Shown piece by piece: positions 9,994 to 19,617 of a DNA stretch of 64,000 nucleotides; position 1 is the stretch's first letter; every line of letters begins with the position of its first letter. The stretch is from Microbacterium lacticum. Its GTDB lineage: Bacteria; Actinomycetota; Actinomycetes; Actinomycetales; Microbacteriaceae. Made by a program: the position numbers and the translations under genes. Below the pieces are notes generated by a model, which worked only from the letters and a program-made list of their open reading frames with translations, had not been told where the DNA came from and ran no database searches. The stretch covers positions 496,001 to 560,000 of the forward strand of contig NZ_VFPS01000002.1 in NCBI RefSeq assembly GCF_006716815.1. Direction: 5' to 3'.

Positions 9994-11409
9994 TCAGACG
10001 GCCCGCGTGAGATAGCGCGCGAGGCTCTCGGTGCTCGCCTCAGGGGTGAACCCCGTCGCTTCGAGCTTCCCGAGGTCGAGCACGCTGCCTCGCGGCCGCA
10101 GCGCCACAGGGCTGGTCGCCGCGGCGAAGTACTCCTCCGTCGAGACACCCGTCACCCGGGCGGGGTCGTGCCCGGTGAGCGCGAACACCTCGCGGGCGAT
10201 GTCGACCCAGGTCTGCGGCTGGCCGGCACCGGTGAGGTTGTAGACGCCGTACTCCGCGCCGGTGTCGACGAGGTGTCGGATGCCCCGGGCGATGTCGTCC
10301 GTGAATGTCAGACGTCCGACCTGGTCATCGACGACCTTCGGGTCGATGCCGCGTTCGGCCAAGGACGCCATGGTGCGGACGAAGTTGTTGCCGTCGCCGA
10401 TCACCCAGCTCGTGCGGACGATGTAGTGGCGGGGCACGGTCGACACGACCGCGTCACCGGCCGCCTTCGTCTGTCCGTAGACGCCGAGCGGGCAGAGCGG
10501 GTCGTCCTCGCGGTAGGGCCGGTCCTGCGTCCCGTCGAAGACGTAGTCGCTGGAGACGTGCACGAGCGTGATGCCGTTCTCCGTCGCGATCCGTGCGAGC
10601 GCGGCGACACCGGTGACGTTGGCGGCCCAGGCATCCTTTCGGCCCTCGGGCGTCTCGGCGAGGTCGACCTTCGTGTACGCGGCGGCGTTGATGATCGTGC
10701 CGTAGTCGCGCCAGCGCCGGGCCGACGCCAGGCCGGGTGAGGCGAGGTCGAGCGATGCGCGGTCGGCGTATTCGAGGTGCGGCTCGTCGCCGTACTCGGC
10801 GTGCAAAGCGCGTCCGAGCTGTCCGTTCGCGCCGATCACCAGGATCTTCTTCGGCGGGATCGGAGTCACGTCGGCCAGCCGGGGGTGGGCGAGGTCCTTC
10901 GGTGAGATCTCGACGTCGGAGAGCGGAATCGGCCACTCGACCGCGGCCGTCTCATCGGCGAGGTTCAGGAACGAGTACGAGGCATCCGGCGACCAGTGGT
11001 CGTTGACGAGGTAGGTGTACGCCGTGTCGGGCTCGAGGGTCTGGTAGGAGTTGCCCACGCCGCGAGGCACGAAGATCGCCTTCGAGGGGTCGAGTTCGGT
11101 CGTGTACACGGCACCGAACGACGTGCCCTCGCGGAGGTCCACCCACGCGCCGAAGATGCGCCCGGTCGCGACGGACACCCACTTGTCCCACGGCTCGGCG
11201 TGGATGCCACGGGTGGTGCCGACTGCGTCATTGAAGGAGATGTTGTTCTGCACCGGCCCGAAATCGGGCAGGCCGAGCGCTGTCATCTTCTCGCGCTGCC
11301 AGTTCTCCTTGAACCAGCCCCGGGCGTCGCCGTGCACCGGCAGGTCGAAGACGACCAGACCCGGGATCGACGTCTCCGTCACGCTGAGCGCCTTGCCGTA
11401 CTCGGTCAC
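9994..11409 (-). CDS. rmlCD: Fused dTDP-4-dehydrorhamnose 3,5-epimerase / dTDP-4-dehydrorhamnose reductase
   Basis: The 471-residue protein joins the last two steps of dTDP-L-rhamnose synthesis. Residues 1-185 are a cupin-type RmlC epimerase with the active-site histidine in RGIH (H70) and the IFVPRGVGNSY stretch. Residues 187-471 are an RmlD reductase with the NAD(P)-binding GANGQLG (193-199), VSSDYVFDG, the Y311-x3-K315 catalytic pair and the DQVGRLT motif. No linker of note separates the parts. I start at GTG 11409, 4 nt after the stop of rmlB; the open frame continues into rmlB without signal. The gene order A-B-CD on one strand makes a compact rhamnose operon. Confidence 0.94.
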   Translation of the reverse strand: MTEYGKALSVTETSIPGLVVFDLPVHGDARGWFKENWQREKMTALGLPDFGPVQNNISFNDAVGTTRGIHAEPWDKWVSVATGRIFGAWVDLREGTSFGAVYTTELDPSKAIFVPRGVGNSYQTLEPDTAYTYLVNDHWSPDASYSFLNLADETAAVEWPIPLSDVEISPKDLAHPRLADVTPIPPKKILVIGANGQLGRALHAEYGDEPHLEYADRASLDLASPGLASARRWRDYGTIINAAAYTKVDLAETPEGRKDAWAANVTGVAALARIATENGITLVHVSSDYVFDGTQDRPYREDDPLCPLGVYGQTKAAGDAVVSTVPRHYIVRTSWVIGDGNNFVRTMASLAERGIDPKVVDDQVGRLTFTDDIARGIRHLVDTGAEYGVYNLTGAGQPQTWVDIAREVFALTGHDPARVTGVSTEEYFAAATSPVALRPRGSVLDLGKLEATGFTPEASTESLARYLTRAV

Positions 11410-11413
11410 GGGG

Positions 11414-13284
<1,871 letters not shown>

Positions 13285-13381
13285 GGTCACCGATTCTTCC
13301 ATGGGCGAATCAGAACCCGTGCCGCGCCGCTCGCGGATTGTTTCGCGCCCGAACTCGAAGGCCCGGCCGCATGTCGAGGTC

Positions 13382-13398
13382 TCCCAGGTCGACTGGGA
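13382..13398. promoter_or_regulatory. Small inverted repeat in the rmlA / membrane-protein divergent gap
   Basis: TCCCAG (13382-13387) and CTGGGA (13393-13398) form a perfect 6-bp inverted repeat with a 5-bp centre. It lies directly before a TACGCT and a TTGACA, possible promoter boxes for the plus-strand operon. It may be an operator, but with six-base arms chance is a real alternative. Confidence 0.2.
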
Positions 13399-13459
13399 TA
13401 CGCTTGACAGCTGTGGTCCGCCGCGCGCGGCATGTCATTCCCGCCAACCGAAGGATCTC

Positions 13460-13495
13460 ATGATTGACGCGACACCGCCGGAGGGGCGGCAGTGA
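13460..13495 (+). CDS. Possible 11-residue leader peptide before the membrane-protein operon
   Basis: An ATG at 13460 with a good GAAGGA a few bases upstream opens an 11-codon frame (MIDATPPEGRQ) whose TGA overlaps the GTGATG start of the next gene. Its own codons contain the GGAGG that serves that gene. It could couple translation or be a chance frame. There is no homology to judge it by. Confidence 0.25.
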   Translation: MIDATPPEGRQ

Positions 13496-15441
13496 TGTCG
13501 TGGCTGACTTTGGTCGCCGTCGCTCTCGTCACGATCGCCGTCCTGCTCGTGATAGGCGTCGCGCTCGCACGCATCATCGGGTTGCGGAGCTTCACAGCCA
13601 TCGCCGTGGCTCCCGCGTTCACGATGACGGTGATCGCCATCGCATCCATAGTCATGCCCTGGCTGCACATCCCGTGGGGGATCATCGGAGTCCTCGCCGT
13701 CGCGATCCTCATCGGCGCGGTTCTCGCCCTCGTCCGTTGGGCGACACGACGCTGGCAACCCGTGGCAGAGCAGCGGGAGCGCGGGGCATTCGACCCTTGG
13801 CTTCTCGCTGGACTCCTCATCGCCGTCGCGCTTCTTTCCGCTCGCGTCATCGCGACGATTCAGGAACCGGATCGGATCTCGCAGACGTATGACAACGTCT
13901 TCCATCTGAACGCCGTTCGCTGGGTGCTCGACACGGGATCGGCTTCCGCCCTGGACATCGGCTACATGACCAATCCCGGCGGATCACCCTCCTTCTACCC
14001 GTCTGCATGGCACGGACTCGTCGCGCTCGTCGTGCAGCTCACGGGCGCCAGCATCCCGATCGCCATCAACGGTGCGGTGCTGGCGATCGCGGCTTTCGTG
14101 ACACCCCTCGGCCTGCTCTTTCTCTCCCGAACGCTGTTCGGACGGTCTGTCGCGATTTCGGTGGCCACCGGCGTCGTCACCGCATCCGTCCCGCTGTCGT
14201 TGCTCTTGATGGACTACGGCGTCCTGTACCCGTTCCAGCTCGGAGTCGCGCTCCTGCCCATCGCGCTCGCCGTCAGCGCACGCCTCCTCCGACTGGCGAC
14301 CGCGAATAATGAGCTCGGAACGCTGTGGTGGGCGATCGCGCTCGTCGGACTGATGCCCGGCCTGGCGCTCGTGCACCCCGGCGCGGTGATGGCCTGGCTT
14401 GCACTCTCCGCTCCGCTTGCCCTCGTCTTCGTCATCACACGCTGGCGCTCGCATCCGTCTCGCCGCGCACGGACCGCGCTTCTTGCCGGCAGCGCGACGT
14501 ATCTGCTGGTCTCGGCGGGAATGCTCTATGCGCTTCGGCCGCCCGCGCTGGCGCGCGGCTGGCAGCCAGAGATCAACGTGAACGAAGCGCTGGTTCGGGT
14601 CGTGACGGTGCACCCCTGGTATCCGTACGCCCCGCTCCTCGTTGCGGTCGCCGTCGCCGTCGGGCTCGTCGCCGCTGTCAGACGCGCTGACCGTTCCTCG
14701 CTGTCATCCGTGGGCATCTACGCAGTCGCGGCGTTCCTCTACGTGGTGGCCGCCGCGATCCCCTTCCCCGTCCGCGACCTGTTCACTGCCTCCTGGTACA
14801 ACAACATCCCCCGTCTCGCCGCGCTGCTGTACGTCGCGGTGATCCCGGTAGCGGCCTACGGGGCGGCCGTGGCCTGGTCGTTCACGGAGCGTGCCACGAA
14901 TAGTGCGTCCATGCGCCCGTACGTCGGCCGCACCGTCGCAGTACTCGTCCTTCTGGCGGCGTTCGTCCTCTCACAGGTCGGACCCCTCTCCGCCATGCCG
15001 CAAGCCCAGCGCGCTGCCTCGGCCTCTTTCGCACTCACGCCCGATTCTCCACTGCTGAGCAGCGATGAAGCGGCTCTTCTGAAGCGTCTCGACGAGCATG
15101 TGCCCGCCGATGCGGTGATCGCTGGGAACCCCTGGACGGGAACCTCCGTGGCATATGCGCTCACGGGTCGGCATGTGCTCATGCCGCACATCCAGATGGT
15201 CATCTCCGACGACCTTGCCGAGGTGAACGACGACCTCCGCGACGCGACACCGGGATCGGCGGTATGCGCCGCGGTGGCGAACCTCGGTGTCGAGTACGTG
15301 CTGGACTTCGGTTCACGGGAGGTTCACGGCGCGCGTCACATCTTCGACGGACTCCAGGATCTTAAAGACTCGACTGCGGTGCGCCTCGTGGACAGCCAGG
15401 GAGACGCACGCTTGTATCAGGTCGTGGGGTGTGACCGATGA
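13492..15441 (+). CDS. Large polytopic membrane protein, DUF6541-like (GT-C-type glycosyltransferase candidate)
   Basis: The 649-residue protein has about twelve or more membrane segments over residues 1-500 and an extracytoplasmic C-terminal part with several cysteines. YDNVFHLNAVRWV near residue 130, followed by SPSFYPSAWHGLVAL near 165, places an acidic residue in the first large outer loop, where GT-C enzymes keep the catalytic acid. This looks like the DUF6541 family, often found with polyprenyl-phosphate sugar synthases. Start GTG 13492 or ATG 13495 follows GGAGG. It begins a four-gene operon with 4-bp overlaps. The GT-C role is inference. Confidence 0.7.
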   Translation: MMSWLTLVAVALVTIAVLLVIGVALARIIGLRSFTAIAVAPAFTMTVIAIASIVMPWLHIPWGIIGVLAVAILIGAVLALVRWATRRWQPVAEQRERGAFDPWLLAGLLIAVALLSARVIATIQEPDRISQTYDNVFHLNAVRWVLDTGSASALDIGYMTNPGGSPSFYPSAWHGLVALVVQLTGASIPIAINGAVLAIAAFVTPLGLLFLSRTLFGRSVAISVATGVVTASVPLSLLLMDYGVLYPFQLGVALLPIALAVSARLLRLATANNELGTLWWAIALVGLMPGLALVHPGAVMAWLALSAPLALVFVITRWRSHPSRRARTALLAGSATYLLVSAGMLYALRPPALARGWQPEINVNEALVRVVTVHPWYPYAPLLVAVAVAVGLVAAVRRADRSSLSSVGIYAVAAFLYVVAAAIPFPVRDLFTASWYNNIPRLAALLYVAVIPVAAYGAAVAWSFTERATNSASMRPYVGRTVAVLVLLAAFVLSQVGPLSAMPQAQRAASASFALTPDSPLLSSDEAALLKRLDEHVPADAVIAGNPWTGTSVAYALTGRHVLMPHIQMVISDDLAEVNDDLRDATPGSAVCAAVANLGVEYVLDFGSREVHGARHIFDGLQDLKDSTAVRLVDSQGDARLYQVVGCDR

Positions 15442-16214
15442 GCGTCAGTTCAGGTGTACCAGCGCCCGATTCTCCGCCGGACGACGACCTGACGCCGTCG
15501 ACGCTGATCATCGTCCCGGCATGGAACGAAGAGCGCAACGTCGGCGCGACGGTATCCGAGATCCTCGCCGCGCGGCCCGGATACGACGTCGTCGTCGTGG
15601 ATGACGGATCGAGCGACGGGACAGCTGACGTCGCGCGAGCTGCGGGGGCGTCGGTCATCCGCTTGCCCTTCAATCTGGGCGTGGGCGGGGCGATGCGCAC
15701 CGGGTTCACCTACGCCAAACGACGAGGCTACCGTCGCGCGATTCAGGTGGACGCGGATGGCCAACACAACCCCGCGGATATCGATGCCGTGCTCAGCGGT
15801 CTCACGCGCGCCGACATCTCGATCGGAGCGCGATTCGCCGACGTCGGAGACTACGACGTGCGCGGTCCGCGACGCTGGGCGATGATCGTCCTCGCCAAGG
15901 CCCTCTCTCGCGTGACCGGTACGCGCCTCACGGATGCCACCAGCGGCTTTCGCGCCGCCGGCCCCCGCGCGATCGCCCAGTACGTGGATTACTACCCCGC
16001 CGAGTACTTCGGCGACACGCTGGACTCGCTCGTCGCGGCATCGCACGCGGGGCTGAGCGTGACTCAGGTGCCGGTGGCGATGCGGCCGCGCATGCACGGG
16101 ACCTCAACCCAAGGAACATGGGGTGCGACGATCTACCTGTTGCGTGCCGTCTTCGCGCTGACGCTGGCCGTCGTTCGTCCGGGCCGCAAGACCCCCGAGG
16201 ATGGACAGTCATGA
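15438..16214 (+). CDS. Polyprenyl-phosphate sugar synthase-like GT2 (DPM1-type)
   Basis: The 258-residue protein carries a DPM1/GtrB-like GT-A domain: LIIVPAWNEERNVGATV near residue 25, VVVDDGSSDGT near 53, and the metal-binding D-A-D-G-Q-H near 112. LPFNLGVGGAMRTG matches enzymes that move a sugar from a nucleotide to undecaprenyl or dolichyl phosphate at the inner face of the membrane. There are no strong membrane helices, which fits a partner such as the DUF2304 protein encoded next. It overlaps both neighbours by 4 bp (ATGA). A role as donor synthase for the upstream GT-C candidate is inference. Confidence 0.78.
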   Translation: MSVSSGVPAPDSPPDDDLTPSTLIIVPAWNEERNVGATVSEILAARPGYDVVVVDDGSSDGTADVARAAGASVIRLPFNLGVGGAMRTGFTYAKRRGYRRAIQVDADGQHNPADIDAVLSGLTRADISIGARFADVGDYDVRGPRRWAMIVLAKALSRVTGTRLTDATSGFRAAGPRAIAQYVDYYPAEYFGDTLDSLVAASHAGLSVTQVPVAMRPRMHGTSTQGTWGATIYLLRAVFALTLAVVRPGRKTPEDGQS

Positions 16215-16603
16215 TCGTGTTCCTCGGAGTCGGCCTCGCCCTCCTCATTCTCGTTGTGGTCATGCGGATGCTCCTGAAGCGCTCCCTGCGCGAGAAGTAC
16301 GCGGTGATGTGGCTCGTGATCGGCCTTGCAGTACTGATCCTCGGCCTGTTCCCGCAGCTCCTCACGGCGATGACCGATTTGCTCGGCGTCCAACTGCCGT
16401 CGAATCTGCTGTTCGCCCTGGCCATCGTGCTGCTGCTCGGCGTCGCGTTGCACCTGTCCTGGGAGCTCTCACAGGCCGAAGACGAGATCCGACGACTCGC
16501 CGAGGAGAGCGCCCTGTCTGACGCCGCCCTGTCGCGGCTCGAAGATCGCATCCACGCACTCGAGACCGAGTCGACCAAAGACACCGGGGCCGACCCGGAG
16601 TGA
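16211..16603 (+). CDS. DUF2304 small membrane protein
   Basis: The 130-residue protein has three hydrophobic segments (about residues 1-19, 34-53 and 62-82) and a charged, helical C-terminus from 85 that probably forms a coiled coil. REKYAVMWLVIGL between the first two segments is the DUF2304 hallmark. DUF2304 proteins are usually encoded next to DPM1-like glycosyltransferases, as here, and may anchor or help them; the function is not established. Start ATG 16211 overlaps the previous stop (ATGA). Confidence 0.82.
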   Translation: MIVFLGVGLALLILVVVMRMLLKRSLREKYAVMWLVIGLAVLILGLFPQLLTAMTDLLGVQLPSNLLFALAIVLLLGVALHLSWELSQAEDEIRRLAEESALSDAALSRLEDRIHALETESTKDTGADPE

Positions 16604-17532
16604 CGTCGCTCAAAAGCGTCTGGGGCGTGATCACCGCGTTTCACCCCGATGATCTCGGCCCAGCCGTCACCAGACTCATCAGCCAGACGACGGGAGTAGT
16701 CGTCGTCGACGACGGCAGCGGTGCCGGGGCGGAGCAGCAGCTCTCCGTGGCTCGTGCCGCTGGCGCGGAGGTCGTGGCGCTCCCCCACAATGTCGGCATC
16801 GCTGCCGCGCTCAACGTCGGTGTCCGACATGCACTCGCACAGGGCGCTGACGCCGTAGTGACGTTCGATCAGGACTCGTCCGTACCCTCCGATTTCGTCA
16901 AGCGTCTGCGAGAACTGCACGACGAGCTGAGTCAGACGGCGCAGGCTCCCGTGGTCGTCGTCCCTCAGTATTTCGCAAGCGTCGACCAGACCGTCCACCG
17001 AGGACGGGGGGCGCCGCTGTCCGCGAGAAACGCCATTCAGTCGGGCATGCTGATCCCCCATGACGTGGTGGAGAAGGTCGGATTCTTCCGTGAAGAACTC
17101 TTCATCGACCTCGTCGACACGGAGTACGCGCTGAGATGTGAGGTCGCCGGCGTGTTCGCCTACGGCGTTCCTGGGCTACGGCTCGAGCATCATCTGGGCG
17201 GTCGGTATCGTCCGCGGGGAGCACTGCTGCGCAGGGTCGGAGTCGTGACACTGAGCTCGCCCTTCCGCTACTACTACCGAGTGCGCAATCGGACTCTGAT
17301 CGAGAAGGACTATCTCCGACACTTCCCGGCTCGCCTGCTTCGGGACGGCATCATCGATCGCCTGCACTTCGCATTCGCACTGCTTCTCTCTCGACCGCGG
17401 CGCACGATGTGGCGCGTGCTTCGCACCGGCGCGCGGGACGGTCGACGAGGCGTCGGAGGCCGGATACCTCCGGCGGAGGCAGCTCTCGCGCGCACGATCT
17501 CGTGGCGCGCGGTGCTCCACGAGGACTCGTGA
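16600..17532 (+). CDS. Family 2 glycosyltransferase, rhamnosyltransferase-like
   Basis: The 310-residue enzyme begins WGVITAFHPD near residue 8 and continues with VVVVDDGSG and LPHNVGIAAALNVGV, the layout of RfbF/WbbL-like rhamnosyltransferases. The metal site is F-D-Q-D-S near 88. A D-x-E in LVDTEYALRCE near 168 is the likely catalytic base region. The C-terminus has a short hydrophobic helix and many arginines. The GTG start overlaps the previous stop (GTGA), so it is the fourth gene of the operon begun at 13492. With dTDP-rhamnose made nearby, rhamnose transfer is plausible but not shown. Confidence 0.77.
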   Translation: MTSLKSVWGVITAFHPDDLGPAVTRLISQTTGVVVVDDGSGAGAEQQLSVARAAGAEVVALPHNVGIAAALNVGVRHALAQGADAVVTFDQDSSVPSDFVKRLRELHDELSQTAQAPVVVVPQYFASVDQTVHRGRGAPLSARNAIQSGMLIPHDVVEKVGFFREELFIDLVDTEYALRCEVAGVFAYGVPGLRLEHHLGGRYRPRGALLRRVGVVTLSSPFRYYYRVRNRTLIEKDYLRHFPARLLRDGIIDRLHFAFALLLSRPRRTMWRVLRTGARDGRRGVGGRIPPAEAALARTISWRAVLHEDS

Positions 17533-18762
17533 TCAGGAACCCGGCGCGGGAGGAATGCGACGGAACTCCGCCATCGCAGGCGGTGCGAGCACAAGCAGCG
17601 CGGTCAGCTCCGATAAGCCGACGCCCAACGCGATGATGTTGGCCGATCCGAGCGAGGCGCCCGCCAACATGACGGTGATCCCCACGACGGCAGCGGAAAT
17701 CGTGGCGAGAAGCACCACCCGGAACCGACCGGCCGGAATCAGCAGATTGCGGATCATCGGTGTGGCCAAGGAGATGCACACGAAAGCCATCGCGTAGAGC
17801 GCGCTCGGCCCCGGCTGCGCAGCCACCTGCGCCCCGAACACGATCGACGTCGCCCACGGACCCAAGAGCGCGATACCGGCACCGCCGACCACACCCAGTA
17901 CGGCGTGGGTGGACAGGGCCACACGTTGACGGGTGCGCGCATCGGGCGCTCCGTTCTGCAACACCCAGGCCTGAAAGGCGTTGCCGACCGCGACGACCGC
18001 GAGCGTTCCGATGCGGTAGACGCGGTCGGCGGAGGCGAAGGCGCTGGCATCCGCTGAGGACAGTCCGACCGTCGCGATCGGGATCGCCGTCGAACCGTAA
18101 GCGTTTCCCGTCGCATCGATCGCGGCCGTCGGAACGAGGTTCCGCAAGACCGAGCGCACCGGCTGTGGGTGGTGGTCGGGATGCGCGTGCGTGCGGACCG
18201 TGGACCATGCGTGCAGGGCGAATGCCGGCAGGGTGCACACCACCAACAGGATCGGGTACCAGATCACCTGCCCGGAGATCGCGATGATCGGCAGCGCGAT
18301 CAAGGAGGCGGCGAGTTTCGGCAACGCGTCGTACAGCATCACCCCCTTCGGATTGCCCTCTCCGATGCAGAACCAAGCCGGGGTGAGACCACCGAGGGAC
18401 ATCGCCACCGCGACCGCCACCGACTCCATGCGGTAAGAATCGGTGCACACGAACCATGTCACCACGGCAAGTACCGGCACGACGATCGCAGTCAGGAGCA
18501 GCCGTGAACGCAGACTCTCGCGAAGGATCATCGTCCGTTCGCGGTCGGACTCGGCGCGAGCGACACGAACCGGGCCGAGGACGCCCCATCCGAACAGGAT
18601 GGCCACCATACCGAGGACACCGATGGACTGGCCCGCCGAGAAGTTGCCCCACCCGGCCTCACCGACGACGCGCGAGACGACGGGAAGTATGATGAACGGA
18701 GCAAGCGCTGAGATGATCGGCGCACCGGTGAAACCCGCGAACCTGAGAATAAGCGAGCGCAC
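17533..18762 (-). CDS. wzx: Wzx-type oligosaccharide flippase (MOP superfamily)
   Basis: The 409-residue protein has about twelve membrane segments and no soluble domain, as in polysaccharide flippases. The opening ALAPFIILPVVSRVVG followed by WGNFSAGQSIG is the usual N-terminal pattern of Wzx proteins. It would move lipid-linked repeat units across the membrane. The start is GTG 18762: no ribosome site is present, but TACACT lies 7 nt before it, so a leaderless mRNA is expected. Its stop codon directly abuts the stop of the convergent glycosyltransferase gene with no base between. Confidence 0.8.
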   Translation of the reverse strand: MRSLILRFAGFTGAPIISALAPFIILPVVSRVVGEAGWGNFSAGQSIGVLGMVAILFGWGVLGPVRVARAESDRERTMILRESLRSRLLLTAIVVPVLAVVTWFVCTDSYRMESVAVAVAMSLGGLTPAWFCIGEGNPKGVMLYDALPKLAASLIALPIIAISGQVIWYPILLVVCTLPAFALHAWSTVRTHAHPDHHPQPVRSVLRNLVPTAAIDATGNAYGSTAIPIATVGLSSADASAFASADRVYRIGTLAVVAVGNAFQAWVLQNGAPDARTRQRVALSTHAVLGVVGGAGIALLGPWATSIVFGAQVAAQPGPSALYAMAFVCISLATPMIRNLLIPAGRFRVVLLATISAAVVGITVMLAGASLGSANIIALGVGLSELTALLVLAPPAMAEFRRIPPAPGS

Positions 18763-18819
18763 CGGAGCAAGTGTACGTGTGTCATCGCCACGTCCCCAAC
18801 CCGGAAGGCGGCGAACCCC

Positions 18820-19551
18820 GTGAACCAGCGTGTCAGCGTGTGCATGGCCACCTACAACGGAGCTTCGTTCGTCTCCGCGCAGATCGAGTCGATCCTGGCG
18901 CAACTCGTCGATGACGACGAACTCGTCATCGTCGACGACGCCAGCACGGACGACACCGTCGCCGTCGTCGAATCGATCGGCGATCCACGGATCCGCATCA
19001 TCCGGCAGAACGTCAATCAGGGATATGTGCGCACCTTCGAGCGCGCACTGCGCGAAGCCACCGGGGACGTCCTTCTTCTTTCCGATCAGGACGACCTGTG
19101 GCTGCCCGGTCGCCGTGACCTCCTCGCCCAGGCGGCACTGTCTCGAGGCGTGGCTGCCTCCAACCTCGTTCTGCTCGGCTCGGATCACGCGCTTCGCTCG
19201 CCGCTGACAGGGCGTCCCTGGTTGCTGAAGGCGGCCGACTCGCGCCGCCGGTGGAGGAACGAACTGCTCATCCTTGCAGGAGACATCCCGTATTTCGGAT
19301 GTGCGATGGCGATGAGCCGCGACGCTGTGTCACGGGTCTTGCCGTTTCCTCCGTACCTGAGCGAGTCGCACGACCTCTGGATCGCAACAGTCGCCAATCG
19401 GCACGGCTTGATGACTCACGTCGATGCCGCCACCCTGCGTCGACGCGTCCACGCCGGCAACGCATCCACTCCACGGCCACGGTCACTCCGGCACGTGCTC
19501 GCGGCTCGATGGATGCTGGTGCGCGCGTTCGCGTCAGCGCGGCGTCGATAG
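18820..19551 (+). CDS. Family 2 glycosyltransferase (WcaA/RfbV-like)
   Basis: The 243-residue protein starts VSVCMATYNGASFVSAQIES, then VIVDDASTDDT near residue 44 and the metal-binding SDQDDLW near 90. S-D-Q-D-D-x-W is common in rhamnosyl- and alpha-glycosyltransferases of capsule and O-antigen clusters. FGCAMAMSRDA near 158 and SHDLWIA near 182 line the acceptor side. It starts at GTG 18820, divergent from the flippase gene. Acceptor and sugar are unknown. Confidence 0.77.
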   Translation: MNQRVSVCMATYNGASFVSAQIESILAQLVDDDELVIVDDASTDDTVAVVESIGDPRIRIIRQNVNQGYVRTFERALREATGDVLLLSDQDDLWLPGRRDLLAQAALSRGVAASNLVLLGSDHALRSPLTGRPWLLKAADSRRRWRNELLILAGDIPYFGCAMAMSRDAVSRVLPFPPYLSESHDLWIATVANRHGLMTHVDAATLRRRVHAGNASTPRPRSLRHVLAARWMLVRAFASARRR

Positions 19552-19617
19552 CGGTGAGGGCGACACTCGACAACACTCTCAGTAGTTCACTGTCGTCCCA
19601 TAAGCCACAATAGGAGC

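Noticed and set aside
17533..19188. Flippase gene extended to 551 codons
   Set aside because: The extension runs antisense through the divergent glycosyltransferase at 18820 and lacks membrane sequence; GTG 18762 with a TACACT box fits better.
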